64,000 nucleotides of DNA from an uncultured Alphaproteobacteria bacterium (GTDB lineage: Bacteria; Pseudomonadota; Alphaproteobacteria; HIMB59; GCA-002718135), in the NCBI GenBank assembly GCA_902628835.1, contig CACOPD010000001.1, positions 62,001 to 126,000 of the forward strand, in the 5' to 3' direction. The position numbers and the translations under genes were made by a program. Positions 1 to 14,300 of the stretch are shown here, in pieces. The number at the start of each line of letters is the position of its first letter. Position 1 is the first letter of the stretch. The notes beneath the pieces were generated by a model. That model was given only the letters and a program-made list of their open reading frames with translations, did no database searches and was not told the origin of the DNA.

Positions 1-1374
1 CATTACTGCAAGTTGTAGTGGATTAGTTAAAACAAAACCTTGGCCAATTGCTGAAATTAAAGTCTCTCCAGGATACCAACTTTCATCATATTTTTTCTTT
101 TTCCAATCACGTGAAGGAATAATTCCTTTTTTTTGATTTGGTAAAGGAACATCATAGATTTTGCCTAAACCAAAATCTTCTGCAACTTCAGCAATTTTAT
201 CTATCCCAATTTTTTTTGAGATTTCATAAAAAAATACATCACATGATTCTTTAATTGCATCACTTACATTCATTGATCCATGACCATTATTTTTCCAACA
301 ATGATAAAGTCTATCGCCTAAACCAATTTTTCCACTGCAAAAATGTTTTGTATCTGTGCCTATTACACCATGGACTATGCCTGCTATCGCAACAACCATT
401 TTAAAAGTTGAGCCTGGAGCATATAAACCTTGAATACATCTGTAAGTTAGTGGTGAGAGTTCATTATCTAAAATTGTATCCCAATATTCCTTATTCGGTT
501 TTTGTATAATTTTATTAGGATTATAAGATGGAGTGGAGGCCATACACAAGATGTTACCATTGTTAACATCAATGAGTACCGCAGACCCTGCTTTATGTTC
601 TTTTAGTAAATTTAAAGCATATTGTTGAATTCTCAGATCAATAGTAATATGAACATCATTCCCTTTTTGACTATCTTTACGAGATATTTCACGAATTACT
701 CTTCCATAAGAGTTTACTTCAATCTCTCTTTGTCCTGATTTACCAATTAAATTAGGATTGAAACTTTTTTCAATACCAACTTTTCCTATTTCTAGATTGG
801 GCATATTGGCAATAAAAGGTAATTCAACTTCTTCTCGATTAGGCTTATTAGTATAACCAATTAAATGTGAAACAGTATTATTATGCTGGTAAGTTCTCAT
901 ATAATCTTGAGAGATAAATATTCCTTCAATATTTAGTTTATTTGATTCAATTTTTTCGAGCTCTGACCAATTAATGTTTTCTAACACTTTTATTTTTTCA
1001 AATTTTTTAACTATTTTTGACAATTCTATTATTTTTCTTCTATCACTAAAATCTATTTTTATAATTTGATTTAATTCGTTGAGAGATTTGTTTATATTTT
1101 TTGTATTTTCAGGAATTATGTATACATCGAATACTTTAATATTAGATGCTAGAACCTTGTTATTAGTATCATAAATCTTTCCTCTAAGAGGGTATATAAT
1201 TTCTACATCGATTTGATTATTTTTTGAAAGAGTTTTATATTTTTTTGAATCTTTTATTTGAATATCGTATAATCTCCATCCTACAATGCTAAAGAAAGAT
1301 ATTTTTAGTAAATATAAGAAAAAAGTTCTTCTATTAAGAACTGAATATTGTTTTTTATCATCTGAATAAAACAT
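1..1374 (-). CDS. mrdA: Penicillin-binding protein 2 (peptidoglycan transpeptidase), 3' end cut by window
   Basis: High-molecular-weight class B PBP that cross-links peptidoglycan during cell elongation, working in the inner membrane with the MreBCD complex. The 458 visible residues show an N-terminal membrane segment (about residues 16-35), the PBP dimerisation domain and the transpeptidase domain with the active-site serine in APGSTFKM (Ser322). The KTG box lies beyond the window edge, so the gene is partial by position and not broken. The ATG lies one base after the mreD stop, so it is the last visible gene of the mreB-mreC-mreD-mrdA run. PBP2 rather than FtsI is supported by this context; ftsI is separately present in the dcw cluster. 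Confidence 0.95.
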   Translation of the reverse strand, partial: MFYSDDKKQYSVLNRRTFFLYLLKISFFSIVGWRLYDIQIKDSKKYKTLSKNNQIDVEIIYPLRGKIYDTNNKVLASNIKVFDVYIIPENTKNINKSLNELNQIIKIDFSDRRKIIELSKIVKKFEKIKVLENINWSELEKIESNKLNIEGIFISQDYMRTYQHNNTVSHLIGYTNKPNREEVELPFIANMPNLEIGKVGIEKSFNPNLIGKSGQREIEVNSYGRVIREISRKDSQKGNDVHITIDLRIQQYALNLLKEHKAGSAVLIDVNNGNILCMASTPSYNPNKIIQKPNKEYWDTILDNELSPLTYRCIQGLYAPGSTFKMVVAIAGIVHGVIGTDTKHFCSGKIGLGDRLYHCWKNNGHGSMNVSDAIKESCDVFFYEISKKIGIDKIAEVAEDFGLGKIYDVPLPNQKKGIIPSRDWKKKKYDESWYPGETLISAIGQGFVLTNPLQLAVM

Positions 1375-1375
1375 T

Positions 1376-1861
1376 TTACTTATCTAATTTGGTAAATAAA
1401 AATACAGTAGGAATAAAAATAATTAAAGAAATTAAAAAAAAATTTAACAAAGAATATATATTAAATTTAAAGTTATTTAAAAGATTTGCTAAAAAATGCT
1501 CAAATATAAATAAAATTATTAAAGTTAGAAAATAAAAAGAAATTATTTGGTAAGAAGATAGTCTAATTAGAAATTTTCTTAGTAAAAAATACAATATTAA
1601 AAGAGATAAAAAAGAAATTAAATGTGTTCCTATATTGTTGAACAATATTATATCAAATAAAATACCATAAACAAAAGCAACAACATAAAGATAATAATGA
1701 TAGTGGTAAAAAATTAAATAAATAAAAGTTAAATGAAAAAGTACATAGAATGCATTATTAATGTTAGGAAATAAAATAAAAGAATTCACTGAAATTGAGA
1801 AACTTATAATTAAAATAATATTCAGTTTAATGGAGGAGTTAAGAAATTTGGAAAACTCCAT
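1376..1861 (-). CDS. mreD: Rod shape-determining protein MreD
   Basis: Small, very hydrophobic inner-membrane protein of 161 residues with about five predicted membrane segments and almost no soluble part, as expected for MreD, which links MreC and the elongation machinery. Sequence conservation in this family is low, so the call rests on hydropathy, length and the position between mreC and mrdA. Its ATG overlaps the mreC stop by one base (TAATG), implying translational coupling. Confidence 0.88.
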   Translation of the reverse strand: MEFSKFLNSSIKLNIILIISFSISVNSFILFPNINNAFYVLFHLTFIYLIFYHYHYYLYVVAFVYGILFDIILFNNIGTHLISFLSLLILYFLLRKFLIRLSSYQIISFYFLTLIILFIFEHFLANLLNNFKFNIYSLLNFFLISLIIFIPTVFLFTKLDK

Positions 1862-2682
1862 TATTTTGCAGTAACTATTTGCAAATAATCAATATTTTTA
1901 AAATCAACAAAAGGTAAAACAAAAAATCTATTTTTATCAACTTTAGCTACTTTACCAACTAATAAATCTACAGGAAATATTTGAGCAGTGCCACTTGTAA
2001 CTACGATATCACCTAATCTTGGCATTTTATTTTCTTTTACAAAAGAACTAACTAGATATTTTCCATCTCCATTACCAGTTAACAATGAAAAAATACCGTC
2101 AGATATAGATTTTACAGAAATAGATAAATTAGGATCAGTTAAAAGTATTACTCTAGAATTTTTAGCGGTTGTATCAATAACCTTTCCTACTAATCCTCTT
2201 TCATTAATAACTGACATATTTTTTTTAATTTTATCTTCAAACCCTGCATTTAAGTTTATTAACTTACTGTATATAGTATCATTTCTATTAATTAGAGACG
2301 CTGTCTTTATCAAAGTTAAATTATTATCAGTTGCATTTAATAATTTCTTTAAAACTTTATTTTCTCTTGAATTTTGTATCGCTAAAGTTTGCCATTTTTT
2401 TAAACGTACTATTTCTTCTTGAAGAATTTTATTTTCAAACTTTAAACTTCTAAATTGATTATATTCATCAACAAAATTTGAGAATGCATTTACTGGTGCT
2501 GAAATAAACCGCGTAATAGGAATAACAATAGAACTAGATAGATTTTTTATCCCATAAATAACATAATAATCAGTTTTTGAAAAAAAGATTAAAAGAAATG
2601 AAAGAATAACAACGGAAAAGATTGTAAAGTTTTTTACAAATTTTGATAATTGAAATACTTTTATTTGGAACTTAGTCGCCAT
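1861..2682 (-). CDS. mreC: Rod shape-determining protein MreC
   Basis: Elongasome scaffold of 273 residues: a short cytoplasmic N-terminus, one membrane helix (about residues 17-38), a coiled-coil stretch (about 70-115) and a periplasmic beta-rich domain containing family-typical segments such as NERGLVGKV and LGDIVVTSG. MreC bridges MreB filaments to PBP2 in the periplasm. It starts eight bases after the mreB stop and its own stop overlaps the mreD start. Confidence 0.95.
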   Translation of the reverse strand: MATKFQIKVFQLSKFVKNFTIFSVVILSFLLIFFSKTDYYVIYGIKNLSSSIVIPITRFISAPVNAFSNFVDEYNQFRSLKFENKILQEEIVRLKKWQTLAIQNSRENKVLKKLLNATDNNLTLIKTASLINRNDTIYSKLINLNAGFEDKIKKNMSVINERGLVGKVIDTTAKNSRVILLTDPNLSISVKSISDGIFSLLTGNGDGKYLVSSFVKENKMPRLGDIVVTSGTAQIFPVDLLVGKVAKVDKNRFFVLPFVDFKNIDYLQIVTAK

Positions 2683-2690
2683 TATAATTA

Positions 2691-5287
<2,597 letters not shown>

Positions 5288-5328
5288 TTTTTAATTATAC
5301 ACTAATCAAGATTTTATTAAACTTTCAT

Positions 5329-6889
<1,561 letters not shown>

Positions 6890-6890
<1 letters not shown>

Positions 6891-8656
6891 TAAACTAAAA
6901 TTTTCCCTTTTTCGGCTGATTTTTTATCTTGTTTTTGATCTTTACTTAACATCATTTCATTGTGCGCAGAACCACTTTGAATCATTGGAAAACAATTCTC
7001 TTCTTTAGTGACCCAAATATCAGCAATAACTGTATTTTTTGTTTCAATCATTTGATTTATAACATCATCAAGTTCATCAGTTGTCTTTGCTCTCAGACCA
7101 ACAGCTCTATAACTTTCAGCTAACTTTACAAAATCAGGTAAGCTATCAGTATAGCTCTCTGAATATCTTCCTCCATGTAAAAGTTCCTGCCATTGCCGTA
7201 CCATTCCCATGTATTCATTATTTAAAATAAATATTTTTACAGGTAGTCTATATTGAACAGCTGTGCTCATTTCTTGAATGTTCATGAGTATTGATGCATC
7301 CCCTGCTATATCGATTACTAAAGCATCTGGGTGCCCAACTTGAGCTCCGATTGCAGCAGGAAATCCGTATCCCATAGTTCCCAAACCACCTGATGTAAGC
7401 CATCTGTTTGGTTCCTCAAATTTATAAAATTGAGCAGCCCACATTTGGTGCTGACCTACTTCAGTTGTAATAAATGTTTTAGTATTTTTTGTTAATTCAT
7501 AGAGTCTCTGAACAGCATATTGAGGCTTAATCTGGTTACCTTCATTATTATAATTTAGGCAATCTACTTCCTTCCATTTATTAATTTTATCCCACCATAA
7601 TTTTAATGACTGAGAGTCTATTTTATATTTTTTTTCGTTCCAGACTGAAATCATTTTTTCAACAACTTGCTTAACATCTCCTATTATTGGAACATCAACA
7701 TTTATTGTTTTATTTATATTACTTTCATCTATATCAACATGAATCTTTTTTGAATTGGGAGAGAAAGCATCAAGTCTTCCTGTAACTCTGTCATCAAATC
7801 TTGCTCCAATATTAATCATTACATCACATTCATGCATTGCCATATTAGCTTCATACATTCCGTGCATACCAAGCATACCTAGTGAATTTTTATCTGATGA
7901 ACCTACTACACCTAGACCCATTAATGTCATAGTTACGGGTGCTCCAACTATATCTATAAACTCTCTAACTAATTTTGAGGCTTTTGGTCCAGAATTAATA
8001 CATCCACCACCAATATAAAATATTGGTTTTTTAGCTTTTGAAATTAATTCTACTGCTTCTTCAATTTTATTTTTTTCAAAATCAGGACTTGGCTCAAATA
8101 ATCTATGAGAAGGAATAACAATTTTATTTTTTTCTTCATAAGTTCCAGAAGCAAATTGAACATCTTTTGGTATATCAATCAATACGGGCCCCGGTCTTCC
8201 ATTTTGAGCAATTGTAAATGCTTCATGAAATACAGAAGATAATTTATTAACATCCTTAACTAAATAATTATGTTTAGTACAAGGTCTAGTTATACCTGTT
8301 GTATCACATTCTTGAAAAGCATCACTACCAATTAAGTGTTGTGGTACTTGTCCAGTAATACATACAATAGGAACACTATCCATCATTGCATCGGTTAATC
8401 CAGTTACAACATTTGTTGCTCCAGGTCCTGATGTTACAAGAACTACCCCAGTCTTACCTGTTGACCTTGCATAACCTTCAGCAGCATGTATTGCACCACC
8501 CTCTTGTCTTACTAAAACGTGTTTAATTGAATTCTGTTTAAATAATGTATCATAAATTGGTAATACTGCACCACCAGGGTATCCAAATACTACCTCAACG
8601 CCCTGATCAGCCAAGCTTTTTAAGACTATTTCTGCACCTGTAATTTCATTATTCAT
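6890..8656 (-). CDS. ilvB: Acetolactate synthase, large (catalytic) subunit
   Basis: Thiamine-diphosphate enzyme of 588 residues that starts isoleucine/valine synthesis by condensing pyruvate with pyruvate or 2-oxobutyrate. The FGYPGGAVLPIYD segment with the following catalytic Glu in the RQEGGAIHAAEGYAR region and the C-terminal ThDP-binding motif GDASILMNIQEM (about residues 449-460) are seen, with the central FAD domain between. It heads the ilvB-ilvN-ilvC-leuA set. No leader peptide or attenuator is seen in the 47 bp before it. Confidence 0.97.
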
Positions 8657-8703
8657 TGATTTTAGCTCATAGGCTGTGGATAAAATAAAATCAATAAATT
8701 AGT

Positions 8704-9627
8704 TCAATTTTGCTCTAAATTAATGGATTTTAAGTCAATTTCATCTGGAAATTGATCAAATTTTTTAAAAATATCAAGATTTGAAGATCTCCACCATGTG
8801 TGTTGTCTTTTTACATAGTTTCTTGTGACCTGCTGAATTTTAGAAATACATTCTTCAATTGATAATTCGTTATTAAGATAAGATTGAATTTCAGGAACAC
8901 CATGAGCTTTCATAATTGGTAAACTATTATTATAATTTAATTTAAGCAAGTTTTTGACTTCCTCTATTGCACCATCTTCGATCATTATATGAGTTCTATC
9001 ATCTACTCTTTTATAATTTTCATTTCTTTCAGGAAGAAATAATAAAATTTTATAATCTTCTAAATTAATTAACTTTTTATTTTTATTATTTCTCCATTCA
9101 CTAAATTTTTTCTTAGTAAAAAAATTCACTTCCCAAATTCTTCTAATTCTTTGAATGTCATTGGGTGAAATATTTTTCATTGCATCACTATCAATTTCTT
9201 TAACTAAATTGAAGAAATTTTCCTTACCAATTTTTGAAATCATGTTGACTGATTCTATTTTTACTTCTTCTGGTATAAACGGAATTGAAACTATTCCTTT
9301 AATTAGAGATTCTATGTAAAGACCTGTACCTCCAACTAAAATAGGGGTTATATTTTTATTAATTAAATAATTAATTTTTTTTGATGCTTCCTCGCACCAT
9401 TTTTGAACATTAAATCTAACATCACCTTTTACAAAACCATAAAGATGATGATTTATTTTTTTTTGATCATTTAAACTTGGCCTAGCAGTTAAGATACTTA
9501 ACTCACGATAAATCTGCATACTATCAGCATTTATAATCTCACCATTTAGATTTTTAGCTAAACTTAAAGCAAATTGTGATTTTCCTGATGCAGTGGGCCC
9601 TAATACAAAATAGATTTGAGTTTTCAA
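8704..9627 (-). CDS. miaA: tRNA dimethylallyltransferase (TTG start)
   Basis: Transfers a dimethylallyl group to A37 of tRNAs that read codons starting with U. The 307-residue protein begins with the P-loop GPTASGKS (about residues 9-16) and DSMQIYR, followed by VGGTGLYIESL and the C-terminal R-N-Y-x-K-R-Q-H-T-W tail. The start must be the TTG at 9627, because the P-loop lies only a few residues in and no ATG precedes it. That TTG overlaps the TGA of the upstream protease gene as TTGA, so initiation is probably by coupling. Confidence 0.94.
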   Translation of the reverse strand: MKTQIYFVLGPTASGKSQFALSLAKNLNGEIINADSMQIYRELSILTARPSLNDQKKINHHLYGFVKGDVRFNVQKWCEEASKKINYLINKNITPILVGGTGLYIESLIKGIVSIPFIPEEVKIESVNMISKIGKENFFNLVKEIDSDAMKNISPNDIQRIRRIWEVNFFTKKKFSEWRNNKNKKLINLEDYKILLFLPERNENYKRVDDRTHIMIEDGAIEEVKNLLKLNYNNSLPIMKAHGVPEIQSYLNNELSIEECISKIQQVTRNYVKRQHTWWRSSNLDIFKKFDQFPDEIDLKSINLEQN

Positions 9628-10997
9628 TTATTCTTAAATTTAATTGTTACCCAATTTTGTTCATCATCTCTAATTATTTTCAGTAACAATGAGGATCTAC
9701 CTGTTTTCTCTAAGGAATTTACTAATTCTTGAAATGAATTCATATTGTTAATAATCTCTCTATTAACTTCTGTGATTATATCTCCATTTTGTAAACTACT
9801 ATCAACATCTTCAATTGATATAACCTTAACTCCATCATCATGATCTTCAATAGTAATTCCTAAAGACTCTATTTTTAAATTTTTTTCAACATTTGAATTT
9901 ATTTTTCTTTCTGTAACTACCTCTCCAGGTAATTCTCCTAATATTACCTCAATTTTAATCTTTTTATTTTTTCTCCAAACTTCTAAGATCGCAGTAGAGC
10001 CTACATCTGATTCAGCTACAACTCTTGGTAAATCAGGCATCTTTTTAATTTCTATATTGTTAAATTTTAAAATTACGTCGCCTGGTTCTAGTCCGGCAGT
10101 TTTTGAAGGTCCATTAGGATTTACATTTGATATAAATGCACCTTTTTGATCAGGCAATCCAAGACTTTCTGCAAAATCTTTTGTAACAGGTTGAATTTGT
10201 ACACCTAGCCAACCTCTCTTAGTTTTTCCAAAATCTTTTAATTGTTGTACTATTTTTTTTGCACTATTCGCAGGTATTGCAAATCCTAAACCAATACTGC
10301 CTCCAGTTTGCGAAACAATTGCCGTATTAATTCCTATTACCTTTCCATCTAAATTAAATAATGGTCCACCGGAATTACCACGATTAATAGATGCATCTGT
10401 TTGTAAAAATTTAACATATGGGCCACTACCTAAATCTCTTGAGATTGCTGATATAATTCCTGCTGTAACAGTTCCTCCTAAACCAAGAGGGTTTCCAATT
10501 GCAATTGACCAATCTCCAACTCTCATCTTATCTGAGTCCCCCCAACCAACATATGTAAGTTTTTTGTTTTTAGGATCGATTTTCAACACAGCTATGTCTG
10601 CCTTGGGATCTCTACCAAGTAATTCAGCTGTAAACTCTGTTTCATCATTTAGAATAACAGTTATTTCATCAGCTCCTTCAATTACATGATTATTTGTAAC
10701 AACTATACCATCTTCACTGATTATAAAACCTGAACCAAGTCCTGTCATTGGTCTTTGAGATCGTCTTTGATCACGATCAAAATATTCTTTAAAAAATTCG
10801 TCAAACGGAGACCCTTCTGGAAATTGTGGTATTTGATTTTGGTTATTATTTTCAACAATAGTAGTTGAAGCAATACTAACTACTGCAGGAGATAATTGTT
10901 CTACTAAATCAGCAAAACTCTCAGGTACAGCTAGTAATGGTTTTGAAAATAAAATAGAAATTAGGAATAAAAATTTAACTCTCATATTAATTGTCAT
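9624..10997 (-). CDS. degP: Periplasmic serine protease of the Do/DegP (HtrA) family
   Basis: Periplasmic quality-control protease and chaperone. Counting from the first ATG, the catalytic triad is His104 (TNNHVIEGAD), Asp134 (KADIAVLK) and Ser209 (GNSGGPLF). An N-terminal signal peptide runs to about residue 23, the first PDZ domain begins near GWLGVQIQPV, and a shorter second PDZ closes the protein (457 residues). An alternative ATG at 10985 lies one base after the stop of the preceding gene and gives a cleaner signal peptide (MRVKFLFL); it may be the true start. Position after hflK-hflC-DUF2065 matches many alphaproteobacteria. The paralogue label (DegP or DegQ) is not resolvable. Confidence 0.93.
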   Translation of the reverse strand: MTINMRVKFLFLISILFSKPLLAVPESFADLVEQLSPAVVSIASTTIVENNNQNQIPQFPEGSPFDEFFKEYFDRDQRRSQRPMTGLGSGFIISEDGIVVTNNHVIEGADEITVILNDETEFTAELLGRDPKADIAVLKIDPKNKKLTYVGWGDSDKMRVGDWSIAIGNPLGLGGTVTAGIISAISRDLGSGPYVKFLQTDASINRGNSGGPLFNLDGKVIGINTAIVSQTGGSIGLGFAIPANSAKKIVQQLKDFGKTKRGWLGVQIQPVTKDFAESLGLPDQKGAFISNVNPNGPSKTAGLEPGDVILKFNNIEIKKMPDLPRVVAESDVGSTAILEVWRKNKKIKIEVILGELPGEVVTERKINSNVEKNLKIESLGITIEDHDDGVKVISIEDVDSSLQNGDIITEVNREIINNMNSFQELVNSLEKTGRSSLLLKIIRDDEQNWVTIKFKNN

Positions 10998-11187
10998 AGT
11001 ATTTGAACGTGAAATAAATAAGGCATAGTCCTAGGAGAGCAAAAAATAAACTAATATTTTTTACAGTTTGTGGATTAATAAGAGAAAGCATATCGAGATA
11101 TTTCTTTAAATTGTTAGCTAAGAAAAAATAGAGAATGCCCTCAATGATCAGCACTAGACCTATGCTTATTAGTAATATTTCAAACAT
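10987..11187 (-). CDS. DUF2065 (YjeT-like) small membrane protein
   Basis: A 66-residue protein with two membrane helices (about residues 4-23 and 44-62) separated by a short basic loop, matching the DUF2065/YjeT family by size, topology and the GLVLIIEGILYF opening. Function is unknown. It lies between hflC and the Deg protease, a position the family often occupies, so a link with inner-membrane proteolysis control is plausible. Its ATG overlaps the hflC stop by one base. Confidence 0.8.
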   Translation of the reverse strand: MFEILLISIGLVLIIEGILYFFLANNLKKYLDMLSLINPQTVKNISLFFALLGLCLIYFTFKYYDN

Positions 11188-12062
11188 TAATTTTGGATAT
11201 CTATTTCACCAAAAAATTTTTCACAAACCTCTCCCGGAGCAATAACCATTGACATCTCTGTATCTCCAAAAGTATCTTTACAAGCTTGCATTGTTCTTAA
11301 GAAATCAAAAAATTCTTCATCAAGACTATAAGCATCACCAAGTATTCTATTTTTTGCAGCATCTCCTTCACCTCTTAGTATTGATGAAGTTCTTTCGGCT
11401 TCGGCTAGAATTACTGTTTGTTGTCTATCTGCTGATGCAACAATTTCTTTAGAAAGTTCTTCACCTTCTGCTCTTAATAGATTTGCTTCTTTTTCACGTT
11501 CAGATCTCATTCTTTGATAAACGTTATTAGAAACTTGTTCAGTTAAATCTGTTCTTCCAATTCTAATATCTACAATTTTAACACCAAAAGAATTCTCATT
11601 AACCTTAATTTGTTTTTCAATTTCATTCATAATATTAATACGTTCATCACTAAGAAGTGATGTTAAAGAGTATTGTGCAATTACACCTCTAACTGCAGCA
11701 TTTATAATTCTTCCAAATCTATCTGAAAAAGTAGTTTCATTTCTAACTGTCTGATAAAACTTTAGAGGATCAACAATGTTATATCTGGCAAATGAATCAA
11801 CAATAATCCTTTTTTGATCTGAAAGTATCATTTCTTCAGGCTGAGGATCAAGATTAAGTAACCTTGAATCTAAAAAAACGGCATCTTGAATAAATGGAAT
11901 TTTAAATTGAAGGCCAGGTTTTGTAACAACTTTTCTTGGATCACCAAACTGAAGTACCAAAGCTTGCTTAGTTTCATTTACAATAAAAAAAGCTCCTGTA
12001 AAAGTAAGGAAAAGAATAAACAGAATTAAAACTATAAGTAAATTTCTTGCACTAAATCTCAT
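11187..12062 (-). CDS. hflC: Protease modulator HflC (SPFH domain)
   Basis: Inner-membrane protein with the bulk in the periplasm; forms the large HflKC cage that encloses and modulates FtsH. The 291 residues contain one N-terminal membrane helix (about 8-28), the SPFH/band-7 domain beginning VNETKQALVLQFGDP, and the long helical segment QRMRSEREKEANLLRAEGEE. Starts one base after the hflK stop, as expected for the obligate HflK partner. Confidence 0.96.
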   Translation of the reverse strand: MRFSARNLLIVLILFILFLTFTGAFFIVNETKQALVLQFGDPRKVVTKPGLQFKIPFIQDAVFLDSRLLNLDPQPEEMILSDQKRIIVDSFARYNIVDPLKFYQTVRNETTFSDRFGRIINAAVRGVIAQYSLTSLLSDERINIMNEIEKQIKVNENSFGVKIVDIRIGRTDLTEQVSNNVYQRMRSEREKEANLLRAEGEELSKEIVASADRQQTVILAEAERTSSILRGEGDAAKNRILGDAYSLDEEFFDFLRTMQACKDTFGDTEMSMVIAPGEVCEKFFGEIDIQN

Positions 12063-12063
12063 C

Positions 12064-13170
12064 TTAATTATTTCCTGACTTTTTTAGTTCATTTAATGGT
12101 AGATAAGGAACTACACCTTGTCCATTTCCGGTATCATCTAAAATTATTTTGTTCTTACCTTCTAAAACTTCTCTTAAAGTTTCTAGGTAAATTCTTCTTT
12201 TGGTTACTTCTTTAGCACCTTTATAACTGTTATAAACATCAATAAAGTTTTGCGCTACACCTTCAGCTTGTTTAACTACTTGTTCTTTATATGCGGTAGC
12301 TGCTTCAACAAGCTTAGCTGCTTCACCTCGAGCATTTGGAACTATTCTGTTTAAATATGTGTTTGCTTCGTTTACTAATCTTTCTTTATCTTGTCTTGCT
12401 CTTTGAACTTCATCAAATGCATCAATAACTTGATCCGGTGGATCAACACTTTGAAGTTGAACTGATTGAATTAGAACACCACTTTCATAAGAATCTAAAA
12501 CTATTTGTAATTCATTCCTTACAACTTGCTCGACCTCTTGACGACCTTCTGTAAGTAAGAATTGAAGATCTCTTTGACCAACTACCTCACGAACAACACT
12601 TTCGGACATATCTTTTACTGTAAGTTCAGGGTTTCTGAGTTTAAATAAAAAATTACCTGCGTCTTTGATCTTAAAAAGAACTGTAAAAGCAACGTCTGCG
12701 ATATTTTGATCGCCAGTAAGCATTAAACTTTCTTCTATAACTTTTCTTTCAGCACTTGAATTTGAACCAAAACCTAAGTCGCTTGCACTTCTAAATCCTA
12801 CGTTAATTTTTCTTATTACTTCAACTTTTGGGGTGACTGTTTTTCCAATAGGTGTTGGAAAAAAATAGTGTAATCCAGGTTCAGTTGTTTGACCATTCCA
12901 CTTACCAAATAAAAGTTCCACACCCTGCTCATCTGGCTCAACTCTGTAAAAACCGGTAGCTAGCCATAGCAATAACGCAACTATGATAAAAATAGATAGG
13001 TTACGCTTTCCACCAAACTTAAATCTCCCAAAGCTATCTTTTGCTTTTTTTATGGAGTCTTCAAAATCTCTTCTATTAGGACCATCTCCTGACCCTCCTG
13101 AGCCCCAAGGATTATTATTTCCACCCGAACCCCAGGGATTATTGTCATTGTTATTTTTATTCCAGTTCAT
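12064..13170 (-). CDS. hflK: Protease modulator HflK (SPFH domain)
   Basis: Partner of HflC in the FtsH-regulating membrane complex. The 368-residue protein starts with a Gly/Asn-rich cytoplasmic tail carrying two near-identical NNNPWGSGG units, then one membrane helix (about residues 59-76), the SPFH domain (YRVEPDEQGVELLFGKW onward), and a long helical part. The Gly/Asn-rich tail is typical of HflK. First gene of the hflK-hflC-DUF2065-Deg-miaA run; the divergent mrp gene starts 86 bp away, so a promoter should lie in that gap. Confidence 0.96.
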   Translation of the reverse strand: MNWNKNNNDNNPWGSGGNNNPWGSGGSGDGPNRRDFEDSIKKAKDSFGRFKFGGKRNLSIFIIVALLLWLATGFYRVEPDEQGVELLFGKWNGQTTEPGLHYFFPTPIGKTVTPKVEVIRKINVGFRSASDLGFGSNSSAERKVIEESLMLTGDQNIADVAFTVLFKIKDAGNFLFKLRNPELTVKDMSESVVREVVGQRDLQFLLTEGRQEVEQVVRNELQIVLDSYESGVLIQSVQLQSVDPPDQVIDAFDEVQRARQDKERLVNEANTYLNRIVPNARGEAAKLVEAATAYKEQVVKQAEGVAQNFIDVYNSYKGAKEVTKRRIYLETLREVLEGKNKIILDDTGNGQGVVPYLPLNELKKSGNN

Positions 13171-13256
13171 ATATTGTTGATAATATTGGCTCTATCTACT
13201 AACACTTATTATATTAATTAATAACTAATATTTGAGTAAATCTGGAAAAATCAAGT

Positions 13257-14300
13257 ATGTCTGATGAAATTTTATCTTTAATTTATACTTTTTCTAAAAA
13301 ATTTAATGATCCTGAAACAAATCAAAGCTTTGATCCTAAAAATCAAAATATTTCAGCTATTATAAAAAATGGTAATGTTAATATTTCTTTACTTGTAAAA
13401 GGTCAAAAAGAGGATTTATATTCAAATATTGCAAGACTTTTAAAACAAAATATCGAACAAATTTCTGGTGTACAATCTGTAAATGTAATTATTAACTCTG
13501 ATATAGGAAGTAATAAAACAGATAATCTTAATGATAAAAGATTTAAAATTGATGCAAAAAACATTGTGGCAATTGCTAGCGGTAAGGGCGGAGTTGGCAA
13601 ATCGACATTTTCAGTAAATCTTGCTACAGCCTTGAGCTCACTTGATCTTAAAATTGGTTTACTTGATGCAGATATTTATGGCCCTAGCATTCCTAGGATG
13701 ATGGGTATTTCAAAAAAACCTATAATTAATGAAAACAAAAAACTTATACCTTTAGAAAATTATGGAATAAAACTAATGTCAATTGGCTTTATTTTAGACT
13801 CTGAGGCTCCAACAATTTGGAGAGGGCCTATGGTTATGAAAGCTTTAGAGCAAATGTTTAATGGTGTTGAATGGGGTGAATTAGATTACCTTATTATAGA
13901 TTTACCACCTGGTACTGGAGACGCTCAACTTACTTTGGCTCAAAGATCAAAACTTTCTGGATCTATTGTAATTTCTACACCTCAAGATGTAGCTCTTACT
14001 GATGCTAGAAAGGGAATAAATATGTTTAAAAAAGTAAATGTTGATATTCTTGGTATTGTTGAAAATATGAGTTATTTCATATGTGATAATTGTAATCAAA
14101 AACATTATATATTCTCAAAAGATGGTGTGAAAAAAGAAGCTGAAGAATCTAAAATACCTTATTTAGGAGAAATTCCTATTGATACAAATTTAAGAATTCA
14201 ATCAGACAATGGAATACCTGCTTTGATAGATAATCCAGATAATGAAATTTCAAAAAAATTTATATCAATTGCTAAAAACTTAAAAAAATCTCTGGATTAA
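13257..14300 (+). CDS. mrp: Mrp/ApbC iron-sulfur cluster carrier ATPase
   Basis: P-loop ATPase that holds and transfers Fe-S clusters to apoproteins in the cytoplasm. N-terminal MIP18-like domain (about residues 1-85), then the deviant Walker A GKGGVGKST (about 109-117), LLDADIYGPSIPRM, and the cluster-binding C-x-x-C in YFICDNCNQKH. Length of 347 is usual. Transcribed alone, diverging from hflK and converging on thyA; its TAA overlaps the thyA stop in a shared TTAA. Confidence 0.95.
   Translation: MSDEILSLIYTFSKKFNDPETNQSFDPKNQNISAIIKNGNVNISLLVKGQKEDLYSNIARLLKQNIEQISGVQSVNVIINSDIGSNKTDNLNDKRFKIDAKNIVAIASGKGGVGKSTFSVNLATALSSLDLKIGLLDADIYGPSIPRMMGISKKPIINENKKLIPLENYGIKLMSIGFILDSEAPTIWRGPMVMKALEQMFNGVEWGELDYLIIDLPPGTGDAQLTLAQRSKLSGSIVISTPQDVALTDARKGINMFKKVNVDILGIVENMSYFICDNCNQKHYIFSKDGVKKEAEESKIPYLGEIPIDTNLRIQSDNGIPALIDNPDNEISKKFISIAKNLKKSLD

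Noticed and set aside
1988-2422. Plus-strand open frame of 144 codons inside mreC
   Set aside because: It lies entirely within mreC in antisense, has no recognisable domain and is explained by codon bias of the real gene.
8657-8703. Possible leader peptide or attenuator before ilvB
   Set aside because: Only 47 bp, with no run of Leu/Ile/Val codons and no alternative hairpins.
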